Part shown: positions 7,883 through 16,155 of the stretch, one piece after another
Position numbering within the stretch: position 1 is the stretch's first letter
Layout of the letters: the number at the start of each line of letters is the position of its first letter
Source of the DNA: Pseudomonadota bacterium
GTDB taxonomy: Bacteria; Myxococcota_A; Polyangia; Polyangiales; Polyangiaceae
Length of the DNA: 50,515 nucleotides
Direction: 5' to 3'
Assembly (NCBI GenBank): GCA_023432025.1
Contig: JAEYVE010000162.1
Span: 1 to 50,515 of the forward strand
The notes under the pieces: model-generated
What the model was told of the DNA's origin: nothing
The model's input: only the letters and a program-made list of their open reading frames with translations
Databases searched by the model: none
Made by a program: the position numbers and the translations under genes

Positions 7883-9094
7883 ATGGCCTCTACGGAGCAT
7901 CCCGATCGCATTGTGCTGCACATCGCCGGCACGGACCGTCCAGGTATCGCCGCGCGTGTGACCGAGGTGATCGCAGCCGAGCAGGCTCGCCTCGTGACCA
8001 TGGGACAGTCCGTCTTGCACGGCTACTTGATGCTTTCGGTCATCGTGGACGTGCCGCCCAGCTCGAACGCGCTGCGTCGACTGCTGTTCGCCGTAGAGGA
8101 CCTCGGACTACGGATGGAGGTCAGCGCGTTCCCCAACGATCGCGAGGACGCACTACGTCCCCTGCCCGGCCTGTGCGTCACGTTGCTCGGCGAGCTCGAA
8201 GACGGCCGCGCCGTGTCCGCTATCACTACGTTTCTCGCCGAGAAGGGCATGAACCTGCGGGAAGTGCGCTCGCTCGGCCTCGACCGCCTGAGCGGCTTGG
8301 AGCTCATTACCGACGCGCTCGAGACCCCCGTCGGCAAGGGCGAGCTTCGCGCGCTGCGCGGAGAAATCTTGAGCATGGGCCCCGCGCTCGGCGTCGATCT
8401 GGCCGTGCAGCGCGACGACATCTTCCGGCGCAGCAAGCGCCTGGTGTGCATGGACGTGGACTCCACGTTCGTGAAGGGGGAGTTCATCGACGAGCTCGGC
8501 GAGCTGGCTGGGGTCAAGTCCCAGGTGGCCGCGATCACGGCCCGGGCCATGCGCGGCGAGCTCGACTTCAAGCAAGCGCTCGGCGAACGCGTCAAGCTCT
8601 TGTCCGGGCTCCCCATGGCCCGCGTGATGGAGCTCTGCGATCGCTTCGAGCTCACGCCGGGCGCCGGCGAGCTCGTGAAAACGCTGAAGCTGCTCGGGTT
8701 CCGCGTCGGGCTCGTGAGCGGCGGCTTCGACTTTTTCGTGGAAATGCTCAAGCAGCGTTACGGCTTGGATTTCGCGTTCGCCAACGAGCTCGAGGTCAAA
8801 AATGACGCACTCACCGGGCGCGTTACGGGCACTATCGTCGACAGCGAGCGCAAGGCGCAGGTGCTGAAGGACATGGCCCACGTCTACCATGTGCCGCTCG
8901 AACAAACGGTGGCGGTCGGCGATGGCGCCAACGACATTCTGATGCTCCAAACGGCGGGGCTCGGCATCGCCTATCAGGCCAAGCCGAAGCTCCAAGAAGT
9001 GGCCGATACCAGCTTGAATCACCACGACGGCCTCGACACGCTCCTGTACCTCATGGGCTACAGCGCGCGGGACTTGGCGAGCCTGACGGGTTGA
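7883..9094 (+). CDS. serB: Phosphoserine phosphatase SerB (two ACT domains + HAD)
   Basis: Catalyses the last step of serine synthesis, dephosphorylation of O-phosphoserine. The 403-aa protein has two ACT-type regulatory domains (about 8-80 and 96-172) followed by the HAD catalytic domain. The latter carries the nucleophile motif DVDST (191-195), SGG (279-281) and GDGAND (346-351). The double-ACT architecture resembles the mycobacterial/myxobacterial long SerB and suggests allosteric control by an amino acid such as serine. The frame is open upstream to 7757 inside the receptor gene, but homology starts at 7883. A TAGGTT hexamer 10 nt upstream suggests a leaderless transcript. A protein of unknown function follows after 28 nt. 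Confidence 0.95.
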   Translation: MASTEHPDRIVLHIAGTDRPGIAARVTEVIAAEQARLVTMGQSVLHGYLMLSVIVDVPPSSNALRRLLFAVEDLGLRMEVSAFPNDREDALRPLPGLCVTLLGELEDGRAVSAITTFLAEKGMNLREVRSLGLDRLSGLELITDALETPVGKGELRALRGEILSMGPALGVDLAVQRDDIFRRSKRLVCMDVDSTFVKGEFIDELGELAGVKSQVAAITARAMRGELDFKQALGERVKLLSGLPMARVMELCDRFELTPGAGELVKTLKLLGFRVGLVSGGFDFFVEMLKQRYGLDFAFANELEVKNDALTGRVTGTIVDSERKAQVLKDMAHVYHVPLEQTVAVGDGANDILMLQTAGLGIAYQAKPKLQEVADTSLNHHDGLDTLLYLMGYSARDLASLTG

Positions 9095-9122
9095 GCGCGC
9101 TGGCTGTCTCCGAACGGTCTCG

Positions 9123-9875
9123 ATGAACCAAAAGCGCCGCCTCTCCCTCGTTGCACCGGGCGATCAGCTCACCGGCATCGCGCCCGTGGAGCTCGAGCGC
9201 GCGGCGCGCAGCTGTCGCCCTGGCGACGCCACACACCACGGGCTCTTGCGGCTCAGCGCCACGCTGGCGCGGCGCGCGGTGCTCGGGTCCGTCGCGCCTT
9301 CCGTTCGCTCGGAGCTGCTCGGCGGGCTCGAGCTCTTGGAAGCCTGGACCCGCGGAAAAACCGGGGAACGTGAGCTACGCGACCGCCGCGCGCTCTGTTT
9401 TTCGGCGGCCGTCTTGGTCGAAAAGAAAACGGTGGACGCGGTCCTCGAGGCACAGAAGCACCTCGGCGCTCAGCGCAAGACGGGCCTGGACGCCCACGCG
9501 GATCTGGTGCTTCAGAGGTACGTCTCGCTCGGAGCGCACTGCGCCACGTCCGCCGTCGTCCTGTCTTTGGACGCCGTCGCCGAACCCGTGCGCGTCACGG
9601 AGGTGCCGCAGCAGGTCCTCGCCGCGCGCGCCTACCAGGCCACGGGGCTCGGCTCCGTACGCCACGGCGAGTTTCGAGCCAAGGCGTGGGAGCAGGCCGA
9701 GTGGGAAGCCGTGCGAGAAGGCGCACCGTCCGAGCACGGCACGGCGGCGCTCGCGCTCCAGGTTTTTCACGAGTACCTGGGAGCGCGCTGGAAGAGCTAC
9801 GCGGACAGCGAGCGCCTCGTTCAACGCGACTTCATCGAGTGGGCCATGAGCGGCCAACCAGGTCAGGCGCCCTGA
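9123..9875 (+). CDS. Conserved-looking protein of unknown function
   Basis: A 250-aa predicted cytoplasmic protein without signal peptide or membrane segment. It is Ala/Arg/Leu-rich and mostly helical by eye, with segments such as LSATLARRAVLGSVAPSVRSELL and RRALCFSAAVLVEKKTVDAVLEAQKHL. I do not recognise the family. It lies 28 nt after serB on the same strand and may share its transcript. It is convergent with the YggX-type gene, only 25 nt away. Codon use has the same G/C bias as its neighbours, supporting it as a real gene. Confidence 0.65.
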   Translation: MNQKRRLSLVAPGDQLTGIAPVELERAARSCRPGDATHHGLLRLSATLARRAVLGSVAPSVRSELLGGLELLEAWTRGKTGERELRDRRALCFSAAVLVEKKTVDAVLEAQKHLGAQRKTGLDAHADLVLQRYVSLGAHCATSAVVLSLDAVAEPVRVTEVPQQVLAARAYQATGLGSVRHGEFRAKAWEQAEWEAVREGAPSEHGTAALALQVFHEYLGARWKSYADSERLVQRDFIEWAMSGQPGQAP

Positions 9876-9900
9876 CGCGCACGCTTCTTCGCGCCCTAGC

Positions 9901-10176
9901 TCACTTTTGATCTTCGGGGACGAAGTCCGGAGGAGCGGAGGAGCCTTCTCCGAAGAAGTACTTTTCCATCTCCGTGTACCAGATCTTTTGCCCCTGCTCG
10001 CTGGTGAGGTCGAGGCGGTACTCGTTGATGAGCATCTTCGAGTGCTCGAGCCACATGCGCCACGCCTCTTTGGACACGTTGTCGAAGACGCGTTGACCCA
10101 GCTCACCCTTGATGGGCGGCTTCTCCAGGGCCTCTGCCTCACGTCCGAGCTTCACGCAGTGCACGGTCTTGGCCAT
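9901..10176 (-). CDS. yggX: Fe(II)-trafficking / oxidative damage protection protein (YggX family)
   Basis: A 91-aa protein aligning along its whole length with YggX. It starts MAKTVHCVKLGREAEALEKPP with the conserved Cys7, followed by GELGQRVFDNVSKEAWRMW and MLINEYRLDL, and ends in PEDQK like the enterobacterial protein. YggX protects Fe-S clusters and is proposed to handle labile Fe(II). A GGAAG-type ribosome-binding site precedes the ATG, and the upstream open frame is not conserved. It lies 85 nt downstream of the GspC-like gene on the same strand. Confidence 0.92.
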   Translation of the reverse strand: MAKTVHCVKLGREAEALEKPPIKGELGQRVFDNVSKEAWRMWLEHSKMLINEYRLDLTSEQGQKIWYTEMEKYFFGEGSSAPPDFVPEDQK

Positions 10177-10261
10177 TTCTCTCTCGCTTCCTTCGAACCG
10201 ACGCGCCTCATTCAGCGGGGAGCGCTGGACTCGGCTCGTTCTAGTGGCGAAGCAGCCGGGG

Positions 10262-10972
10262 TCAAGGCTTGCTCGGAGCGCGCGTAGCCTCCTCCACGGA
10301 CAGCGTTCCCCCGAGCTGTTCTTCCGTGGGATACGGCTGCTCCACGACGACGTGAACTCCCACGCGGCAACCCGCTCTCGGGCGAAGAACGAGCGCGTCC
10401 AAGGTGGCCTCGCGACGACCACGCGCCGCCAGCACGGCGCTCACCACTTGGGCACGCTCGCGCACCGGTACGCCCTCGACGCGCGTCAAGAGGTCGCCGT
10501 CTCGCAGCCCCAAGCCGAACGCTTCCACCCCGCGCAGCTGGATACCCTCTGGACAGCCGCCTCGCGCGGACACGGCCCTTCCGCTCGGTACCACGCCTGC
10601 GTTCGCCCAAGCGAGAACTCGCTCCGCACCGACACGAACCGTCGTGATGTGCGGGGGCCCCTGCGTGCGCCTCGGCGTGCTGGACCGTTGCTCCGAGCCG
10701 CGGGGATCGCCCGCCACGGGCTCGCTTTCGGTCTCTTCTGGCCCCTCCTCCTGAAGTGCCCCGCCGGCGTCTTCGTCTTGCGCTGCCTCCACGACTGGCG
10801 CGTGCTCCACCACATGGGCGCTGAGCCAGGTCGCCCAGCCCGACGCGAACCAGAGGGCACCTTCGACAATCAGCGCTCGCCCCAAGATCGCCCCCAGGGC
10901 GAGCGCCGCGGCTCCCCAGAGCCACGCTCGCCCTTTCGGAGCGTGCTTTCGTGCGCTCGTCGGAGCATTCAC
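10262..10972 (-). CDS. Membrane-anchored PDZ protein, GspC-like
   Basis: A 236-aa protein with one N-terminal membrane segment (about residues 17-45), an acidic/Pro-Glu-rich linker (about 60-105), a small beta region (about 108-135) and a C-terminal PDZ-like domain (about 145-212; GVEAFGLGLRDGDLLTRVEGVPV). This order (TM, linker, HR-like region, PDZ) is that of type II secretion GspC, but no other gsp gene is nearby, so GspC is an analogy, not an identification. Two Cys residues (140, 202) flank the PDZ and could form a disulfide in the periplasm. The start is GTG. The gene is divergent from the histidine kinase. Confidence 0.7.
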   Translation of the reverse strand: MNAPTSARKHAPKGRAWLWGAAALALGAILGRALIVEGALWFASGWATWLSAHVVEHAPVVEAAQDEDAGGALQEEGPEETESEPVAGDPRGSEQRSSTPRRTQGPPHITTVRVGAERVLAWANAGVVPSGRAVSARGGCPEGIQLRGVEAFGLGLRDGDLLTRVEGVPVRERAQVVSAVLAARGRREATLDALVLRPRAGCRVGVHVVVEQPYPTEEQLGGTLSVEEATRAPSKP

Positions 10973-11061
10973 CGACCGGAGTCAGGCACGGACGCGCGGG
11001 CTCCTCAAGGGCCAAGGGCCTGCTCGGGCGTGCGCGTGTGTTTCGAGCGCGGGCCGAGAGC

Positions 11062-11067
11062 TATGCT
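11062..11067 (+). promoter_or_regulatory. Putative -10 element (TATGCT), leaderless type
   Basis: TATGCT is separated by only CCCCCC from the GTG start of the histidine kinase, so no ribosome-binding site can fit. This suggests transcription starting at or next to the start codon. Confidence 0.4.
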
Positions 11068-11073
11068 CCCCCC

Positions 11074-12027
11074 GTGGCTTCTCGCGACCTAGCCGCCCTG
11101 GGCTATCGACGCATCGTCATCCTCTTGGTGTCGCTCATCGTCGTACCGACGGCGTTGCTCCTGACGCTCGGCGTGGTGCTGCTCTTCTTGGGCGGCGTCG
11201 AGCTGAATCTCATCATCGGTATTTTGGTGCTCGCCTTCTCGGGGGCTGCGACGACCGGCGTGATTTTGGTGTGGGTCTTCGTTCGTCGCGAAGCGAACGT
11301 CTCGCTCTTGCAGAGCGACTTCGTCTCCAACGTTTCGCACGAGCTACGCACCCCGCTCACGTCCATCCGTCTGTACACCGAGACCCTCGCGCTCCGTGGC
11401 AACGACCCGGCCGCTCAGAAGCAGTGCATCGCCGCCCTCGAGCGCGAGAGCACGCGCCTTCAAGAGCTCATCGACCGCCTGCTCGACTGGGGGCGCATGG
11501 AAAGCGGCCGGCGCGAGTATCACATGGTGCAAACGGATCTGCCCGCCATCGTCGACAAAGCCGTGCGCGCCTTCGAGACGGTCAAGCTCCGTGAAGGCGT
11601 CGACCTCACCGTCGAGCCGGCCCCGAGCAGCTGCAGCGTGGTCGCTGACCTCGGGGCCATGAGCGACGCGCTCCTGAACCTCCTGACCAACGCGGCCAAG
11701 TACGGCGGCTCCCCGTGCTCGGTGCGCGTCTATTGCGACGTCACGCCCCACCGCTGCCGTATTCACGTGCAAGACCACGGCGTCGGCATCCCCGCGTCCG
11801 AGCACAAGCGCATCTTCCAGAAGTTCTACCGGGTCGACGATCGCCTCTCGCGTGAGCAGGAGGGCTCCGGCTTGGGTCTCGCCATCGTCAAGCACGTGAT
11901 GAAGGTTCATGGCGGCAAGGTGGAGGTCGAGAGCCGTCCGGGCCATGGCAGCACGTTCTCACTAGTCTTGCCCCGTACCTCCCACAGAAAACTCCAAAAG
12001 GCGGCGAGCCGAGGAGGACTCGCGTGA
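11074..12027 (+). CDS. Sensor histidine kinase (PhoR/OmpR-partner type)
   Basis: A 317-aa membrane sensor kinase. Two adjacent membrane helices (about 13-40 and 44-70) have almost no periplasmic loop, so it may sense membrane state or a partner protein. The H-box is NVSHELRTPLTSIRLY with phospho-acceptor His89. The ATPase domain shows LLNLLTNAAKYGG (N-box), DHGVGIP (G1), FQKFYRVDD (F-box) and GSGLGLAIVKHV (G2). The GTG start at 11074 is chosen because the longer frame (from 10951) would overlap the divergent gene and encodes no conserved sequence. The stop overlaps the start of the response-regulator gene (GTGA), so the two are translationally coupled and surely partners. Confidence 0.92.
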   Translation: MASRDLAALGYRRIVILLVSLIVVPTALLLTLGVVLLFLGGVELNLIIGILVLAFSGAATTGVILVWVFVRREANVSLLQSDFVSNVSHELRTPLTSIRLYTETLALRGNDPAAQKQCIAALERESTRLQELIDRLLDWGRMESGRREYHMVQTDLPAIVDKAVRAFETVKLREGVDLTVEPAPSSCSVVADLGAMSDALLNLLTNAAKYGGSPCSVRVYCDVTPHRCRIHVQDHGVGIPASEHKRIFQKFYRVDDRLSREQEGSGLGLAIVKHVMKVHGGKVEVESRPGHGSTFSLVLPRTSHRKLQKAASRGGLA

Positions 12028-12746
12028 ACGCTCGCCCGCACATCTTGGTCGTCGAGGACGACAACAGCATCGCATTGGCCCTCAAGCTCAACTTGGAGGC
12101 CGAGGGTTACGCGGTGAGCTGGGAGGCGGACGGCGAGAGCGGGCTGGCGGCCGCGCGCAATGCCGACCCCGATCTCGTCATTTTGGACGTGATGTTGCCG
12201 AGAATGAACGGCCTCGAGGTCGTGCGTCAGCTCCGCTCCGAGGGACACTTCGTGCCCGTCATCATGCTCAGCGCGCGCGGCGCCGAGTCGGACAAAGTCC
12301 TGGGCCTCGAGCTGGGCGCGGAGGACTACATCACCAAGCCGTTCGGGCTCGCCGAGCTCTTCGCTCGCGTCAAGGCGGTGCTGCGTCGAGCGCCCCGCGC
12401 CCCTCTGGAAAACGGTCAGCGCGAGCACCCCAAGAGCGAGCACCCCGAGCCCCTGCAGGTGGGAGACCTCGTCATCGATCCGGGGACTCGCCAGGTCCAC
12501 AAAGCGGGCGTCTCCGTGGGCCTCACCGCGACGGAGTTCGACGTGCTTTGGTGCCTCGTGGAGGCGGGCGGACAGGTTTTGTCGCGCGACCAGATCCAAG
12601 TGCGCGTTTGGGGCCCGGACCACCATGGCACCCTCAGAACCATCGACAATTTCCTGCTGCAGCTGCGCAGCAAGCTGGAGACGGACCCCGGCGCGCCCCG
12701 CCATTTGATCACCGTACGGGGTGTCGGCTACCGTTTCGCCCGCTGA
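12024..12746 (+). CDS. OmpR-family response regulator
   Basis: A 240-aa two-component regulator. The receiver domain has acidic pocket EDD (11-13), phospho-acceptor Asp55 (VILDVMLPRMNG) and the conserved Lys in YITKPFG near 105. The DNA-binding winged helix (about 145-238) ends VRGVGYRFAR, the usual OmpR/PhoB C-terminus. The GTG start overlaps the histidine-kinase stop by 4 nt, and its own stop overlaps the next start by 1 nt. A linker of about 25 residues with two HP-rich copies (REHPKSEHPEP) joins the domains. Target genes cannot be inferred. Confidence 0.95.
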   Translation: MNARPHILVVEDDNSIALALKLNLEAEGYAVSWEADGESGLAAARNADPDLVILDVMLPRMNGLEVVRQLRSEGHFVPVIMLSARGAESDKVLGLELGAEDYITKPFGLAELFARVKAVLRRAPRAPLENGQREHPKSEHPEPLQVGDLVIDPGTRQVHKAGVSVGLTATEFDVLWCLVEAGGQVLSRDQIQVRVWGPDHHGTLRTIDNFLLQLRSKLETDPGAPRHLITVRGVGYRFAR

Positions 12747-13213
12747 TGGATCAGAACCTCCTGCGCTCCTATTTGGCGACGGTGTACGAGCTCCCCTCGG
12801 AGTCCGGCGTGCTCCGCGTCTCGCTCGACGGCGAAATCGTCAAAGACGAAAGTACCCTGCCGCCGCTGCTCCGCACGAGCTTCGCCGTCCTGACCGCCTA
12901 CAACCCGCGCTCCATGCTGCTGCCGCGTCGCGTGAACGACGGGCGTCATCAGGTGATGCGCGACTTGTTGATTCTCGGTTGCTACCGAGTGGAGCCTTGC
13001 ATCGGCTACGACGAGGAGCCCGATGGCGTGTGGCGCGAGCCCGCTTGGCTCGTGCACGGAATGAACCGCGAAGAGACCATCACCTTCGGGCGCACGTTCC
13101 GTCAGAACACGGTCGTGTACTGCCAAAACTCGCGCCCCGAGCTCATCGTCACCGACCCCACGTGCGACGAGGTGGGGCGCTCCTTCGCTGCCAACTGGCG
13201 CGTCCGTCAGTGA
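12746..13213 (+). CDS. DUF3293-like protein
   Basis: A 155-aa cytoplasmic protein. Features typical of DUF3293 are FAVLTAYNPRS near the N-terminal third, an N-x-R motif (RVNDGRHQ), a GCYRVEPCIGYDE region, and FGRTFRQNTVVYCQN near the C-terminus, where the family usually has a phrase ending in QxAvf. The molecular function is unknown. TGATG joins it to the response regulator, so it is the third gene of a tightly coupled kinase-regulator-DUF3293 operon. It is convergent with the glycogen debranching gene. Confidence 0.75.
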   Translation: MDQNLLRSYLATVYELPSESGVLRVSLDGEIVKDESTLPPLLRTSFAVLTAYNPRSMLLPRRVNDGRHQVMRDLLILGCYRVEPCIGYDEEPDGVWREPAWLVHGMNREETITFGRTFRQNTVVYCQNSRPELIVTDPTCDEVGRSFAANWRVRQ

Positions 13214-13267
13214 GCGCCGCGCGCTGAAACGCGCCTCACCTCCGAGCGCGCTACGCGCGAACGCGCT

Positions 13268-15268
13268 TCACACGCCTTCTTCGGGCAAGAAGGTCACGAG
13301 CAGCTCCAGCAAGACGGCCATGCTGCACGCTTGCGCGGGACACCCGCGCCAGCGATGCGGCGGATCGCCGTCCGCGGTCTGCGCTACGTGGCCGAGCACG
13401 ATGCCGCCCTCCAGCGCGCCCACGACCAGCTCGCGCAGGCGGCGCCGATTTTCCGCGTCGTGCCCCTGCACGGCCAAGCTCGCACGTACGTAGAAGGTCA
13501 TCAAATACGTCCAGACGGGCCCCTGGTGGTACATGGCCTGGCGCTCGGCGACCGTGCCTCCGACGTGCCCGATGTAGTTCGGATCCGTCGGTGCGAGGCT
13601 GCGCACCCCGCGCGGCGTGAGCAACTCGCGCTCCGCCCGCTTCAGCACCGCCCGGCGCTGCCACGGCTCGAACAGCTCGGGATCCAGAGCAAGCGCAATG
13701 AGGGCGTTCGGGCGAATGGATGGATCCGCCCATGCGTCGCCCGCCTCTCGATCCGCGCTCACGCAGTCGAACGGGTACTCGGTTTCGTTGCACCAAAAGC
13801 GCTGCCGGAACGTGTCCCTCACGCGGTCTCGGGCGTGCGCCGCGCCCTCTTCCCATGCCACGTCCCCGACGCTGCGCGCCAAAGCCGCCAGCGTATCGCA
13901 ACCACGCGACCACAGAGCCTGCAACTCCACGGCCAAGCCCTTGCGCGGCGTCACCAGGTGCGTGCCGGTGCGGGCGTCCATCCACGTCAGGGCGGTCGAC
14001 TCTCCCCCGTTTTCGATGAGGCCCTCGGGCGTGAGCCACACGTGGTCCCCTTGCCCGCCCGCGATCTGCGCGAACACCGTCTTCAGCGCGGGGTAGAGCG
14101 TTTCGCGGACGAACACGTCCTCCGAGCGCGCCTGCGACGCGAACTGGCGCACCGCCTCGAAGAGCCACAAGGTCGCGTCGAGCGCGGGCTCGAACACCTT
14201 GGTTTGCTTGCCCAAACGTTGTGGCAAGAGCCCCCCTTCGAGCGAGGCGCAAACGTGCTCGAGACACATCTTGGCCCGGTCTATTCGACCTCGGGCGAGG
14301 TGGATGCCGGGCAGGGCGACGAGCGCGTCCCGAGACCAAACGTCCAACCAGGGGTAGCCCGCGACGATGGCGCCCGTCGCCTCGAGCACGTACTGCTCGG
14401 CCGCCACGTCCAGCGCGCGCACCGGCATCGACCAGTCCTCGCCCGGATCTTGGCTCAGGAGGTGCTGCGCGGTGTCCATCACCAGATCCCCCGGCTCGCC
14501 TTCAGGCAGATCACCGAGCGCGATCACCACGTGCTCCGTTTGGCGTGGGACCAGCGTGAGCTCCAAAATTCCGGGACACCACATGTCCTCTTGGAACTCC
14601 TCGTAGCGGCCCCGATCTTCGAGGTACTCGAAGCGGCGCCACCAGTCCGGCGAGCCCATGAAGACACCCCCGTGTCGGAAGAGCACGGGCGGCAACGCGC
14701 GCACGGGCTGCACCTCGACCACACCAGAGCGCAACGTCACCTTCTGCATCATGCCGCCGTGTTCGCGCATCAGCTCCTCCACGGGGCGGAGCGGCAGGAG
14801 CGGACGCAAGAGCAAGCGAGCAGGCTCACGTCCCGTCCAGGTGAACGAGAGAACGATGGCGTTCTGGTTGCGAACGAACGTAACGGTTCGCTCCAGGGTG
14901 TTCTTGCCGACGCGAAACACCCAGCGCGGCAGCGGATCTTGCGCGAACGTCTCGATCAGGCGGTAACCCGGCGTCGGCGCAACGTTGGGAAACTGGTGGG
15001 TCGAGAGCCGGTACGTTCGACCTTCGGACTCGATCGTAGTCTCCACGTGGCTGACCACGACGTAGCGTTCGAGCTCACCGATCGACGCGACCAAAAGGCC
15101 GTGGTGCCGCCGCGTGTGCATGAGCGCGATGGTGCTCATCGCGTAGGCGCCCGCGCCGTTCGTGTGCAGCCACTCGGCGTCGCAATTGTCGAGATCCCCC
15201 CCCACGTGCACCATCGGCCAAGGGCCGTCGAGCGGGCTCTGCCAGGTGATCTTTTCGCGGTTTTTCAT
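13268..15268 (-). CDS. Glycogen debranching enzyme (amylo-alpha-1,6-glucosidase type, GH133-like)
   Basis: A 666-aa enzyme expected to hydrolyse alpha-1,6 branches of glycogen. The N-terminal GDE_N domain opens with EWLHTNGAGAYAMST and TRRHHGLLVAS, a signature of the archaeal/bacterial debranching family. The C-terminal (alpha/alpha)6-barrel contains GYPWLDVWSRDALVALPGIHLARGR (catalytic Asp region), ALTWMDARTG and RPNALIALAL. The ATG at 15268 overlaps the aroE stop as ATGA, so translation is coupled to aroE; upstream in-frame codons lie inside aroE. It is the last gene of the xseA-aroE-debranching operon and convergent with the DUF3293 gene. No other glycogen genes are in the window. Confidence 0.92.
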   Translation of the reverse strand: MKNREKITWQSPLDGPWPMVHVGGDLDNCDAEWLHTNGAGAYAMSTIALMHTRRHHGLLVASIGELERYVVVSHVETTIESEGRTYRLSTHQFPNVAPTPGYRLIETFAQDPLPRWVFRVGKNTLERTVTFVRNQNAIVLSFTWTGREPARLLLRPLLPLRPVEELMREHGGMMQKVTLRSGVVEVQPVRALPPVLFRHGGVFMGSPDWWRRFEYLEDRGRYEEFQEDMWCPGILELTLVPRQTEHVVIALGDLPEGEPGDLVMDTAQHLLSQDPGEDWSMPVRALDVAAEQYVLEATGAIVAGYPWLDVWSRDALVALPGIHLARGRIDRAKMCLEHVCASLEGGLLPQRLGKQTKVFEPALDATLWLFEAVRQFASQARSEDVFVRETLYPALKTVFAQIAGGQGDHVWLTPEGLIENGGESTALTWMDARTGTHLVTPRKGLAVELQALWSRGCDTLAALARSVGDVAWEEGAAHARDRVRDTFRQRFWCNETEYPFDCVSADREAGDAWADPSIRPNALIALALDPELFEPWQRRAVLKRAERELLTPRGVRSLAPTDPNYIGHVGGTVAERQAMYHQGPVWTYLMTFYVRASLAVQGHDAENRRRLRELVVGALEGGIVLGHVAQTADGDPPHRWRGCPAQACSMAVLLELLVTFLPEEGV

Positions 15269-16155
15269 CGCCCGAGCGCTCCGCGCGCAGCTTCGAACAG
15301 CGGCGCGATGGGCGGCAGCACCGACCACCAGATTTCGATCGCGAAGGCCGCTTGGCGCACCAGCATGCCGAGGCCACCGCGCGTGACGTGTCCGGCTGCG
15401 CGTGCCTCCGCCAAAAAAGGCGTCTCGGCGGGTCGATAAACGAGATCGTACGCGACCACGCTGCCACGTCCGCGCTCACGCCAAGGGACCAAAGCGGCGA
15501 TGGCGTCTCCCGGCGCCGCCCCTTGCATGCCGGCACTGGTCGCCTGAACGAAGAGCCCGGACTCGCTCGCCGCACGCTCCCAGACCTCGTCCCCGGTGCC
15601 AGGCCAGGCGACGAGCTCGGCTCCCAGGCGCTCGAACGCCTCGGCGTCCGACCACGAGGTACGTGGCTCGTTCGCTCGAAAGCGCCGCGCCACGACGCGC
15701 ACGCGGCGTACGCCGGCGAGGCCACACGCGACCACCGCGCCGAGCGCTGCGCCGCCGTTTCCTATGACGCAGGCCGTGGTGGATTCGGGAGACTGTCCCG
15801 CCTCCATCGACACTTCCCGGAGCTCCTCGGCCAGGCCGAGCGCGTCCGTGTTGTAAGCGACGACGGCGCCGTCCTCCGCACGCGCGAGCACATTGGCGGC
15901 GCCGACCGCGCGTGCCGACTCGTCCACTCGATCGGCCAGCGCGAGCGCGAGACGCTTCCACGGCACCGTCACGTTCGCGCCGCGAATGCGACCCTCCCGC
16001 AGCTCGTCGAGCACTCTCCGAACGGCGGCTTCGTCCGGCGCGTCCACCAAGTCGTAAGACGCACTGCGACCCAGCGCGCGGTAGGCCGCCGCGTGAATCA
16101 CGGGCGACAATGAGTGGCCCACTGGGTGGCCAATGAGTACGAAACGGTCGCTCAT
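15265..16155 (-). CDS. aroE: Shikimate dehydrogenase
   Basis: Reduces 3-dehydroshikimate to shikimate with NADPH in aromatic amino-acid synthesis. The 296-aa protein has the substrate-binding HPVGHSLSPVIHAAA near the N-terminus, catalytic Lys in GANVTVPWKR, AVGAANVL, an NADP-binding GNGGAALG, and a late GLGMLVRQAAFAIEIW. It overlaps xseA upstream and the debranching enzyme downstream by 4 nt each. The length is slightly above the 270-280 typical of the family. Confidence 0.95.
   Translation of the reverse strand: MSDRFVLIGHPVGHSLSPVIHAAAYRALGRSASYDLVDAPDEAAVRRVLDELREGRIRGANVTVPWKRLALALADRVDESARAVGAANVLARAEDGAVVAYNTDALGLAEELREVSMEAGQSPESTTACVIGNGGAALGAVVACGLAGVRRVRVVARRFRANEPRTSWSDAEAFERLGAELVAWPGTGDEVWERAASESGLFVQATSAGMQGAAPGDAIAALVPWRERGRGSVVAYDLVYRPAETPFLAEARAAGHVTRGGLGMLVRQAAFAIEIWWSVLPPIAPLFEAARGALGR

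Noticed and set aside
10262..10972. Type II secretion locus
   Set aside because: Only a GspC-like architecture and, 9 kb away, a GspE N-terminal-like protein are present; no pseudopilin, secretin or ATPase genes are found.
13331..15439. About 700-codon plus-strand open frame opposite the debranching enzyme
   Set aside because: Shadow of the debranching enzyme frame; the protein is low-complexity Arg/Glu/His with no recognisable motif.
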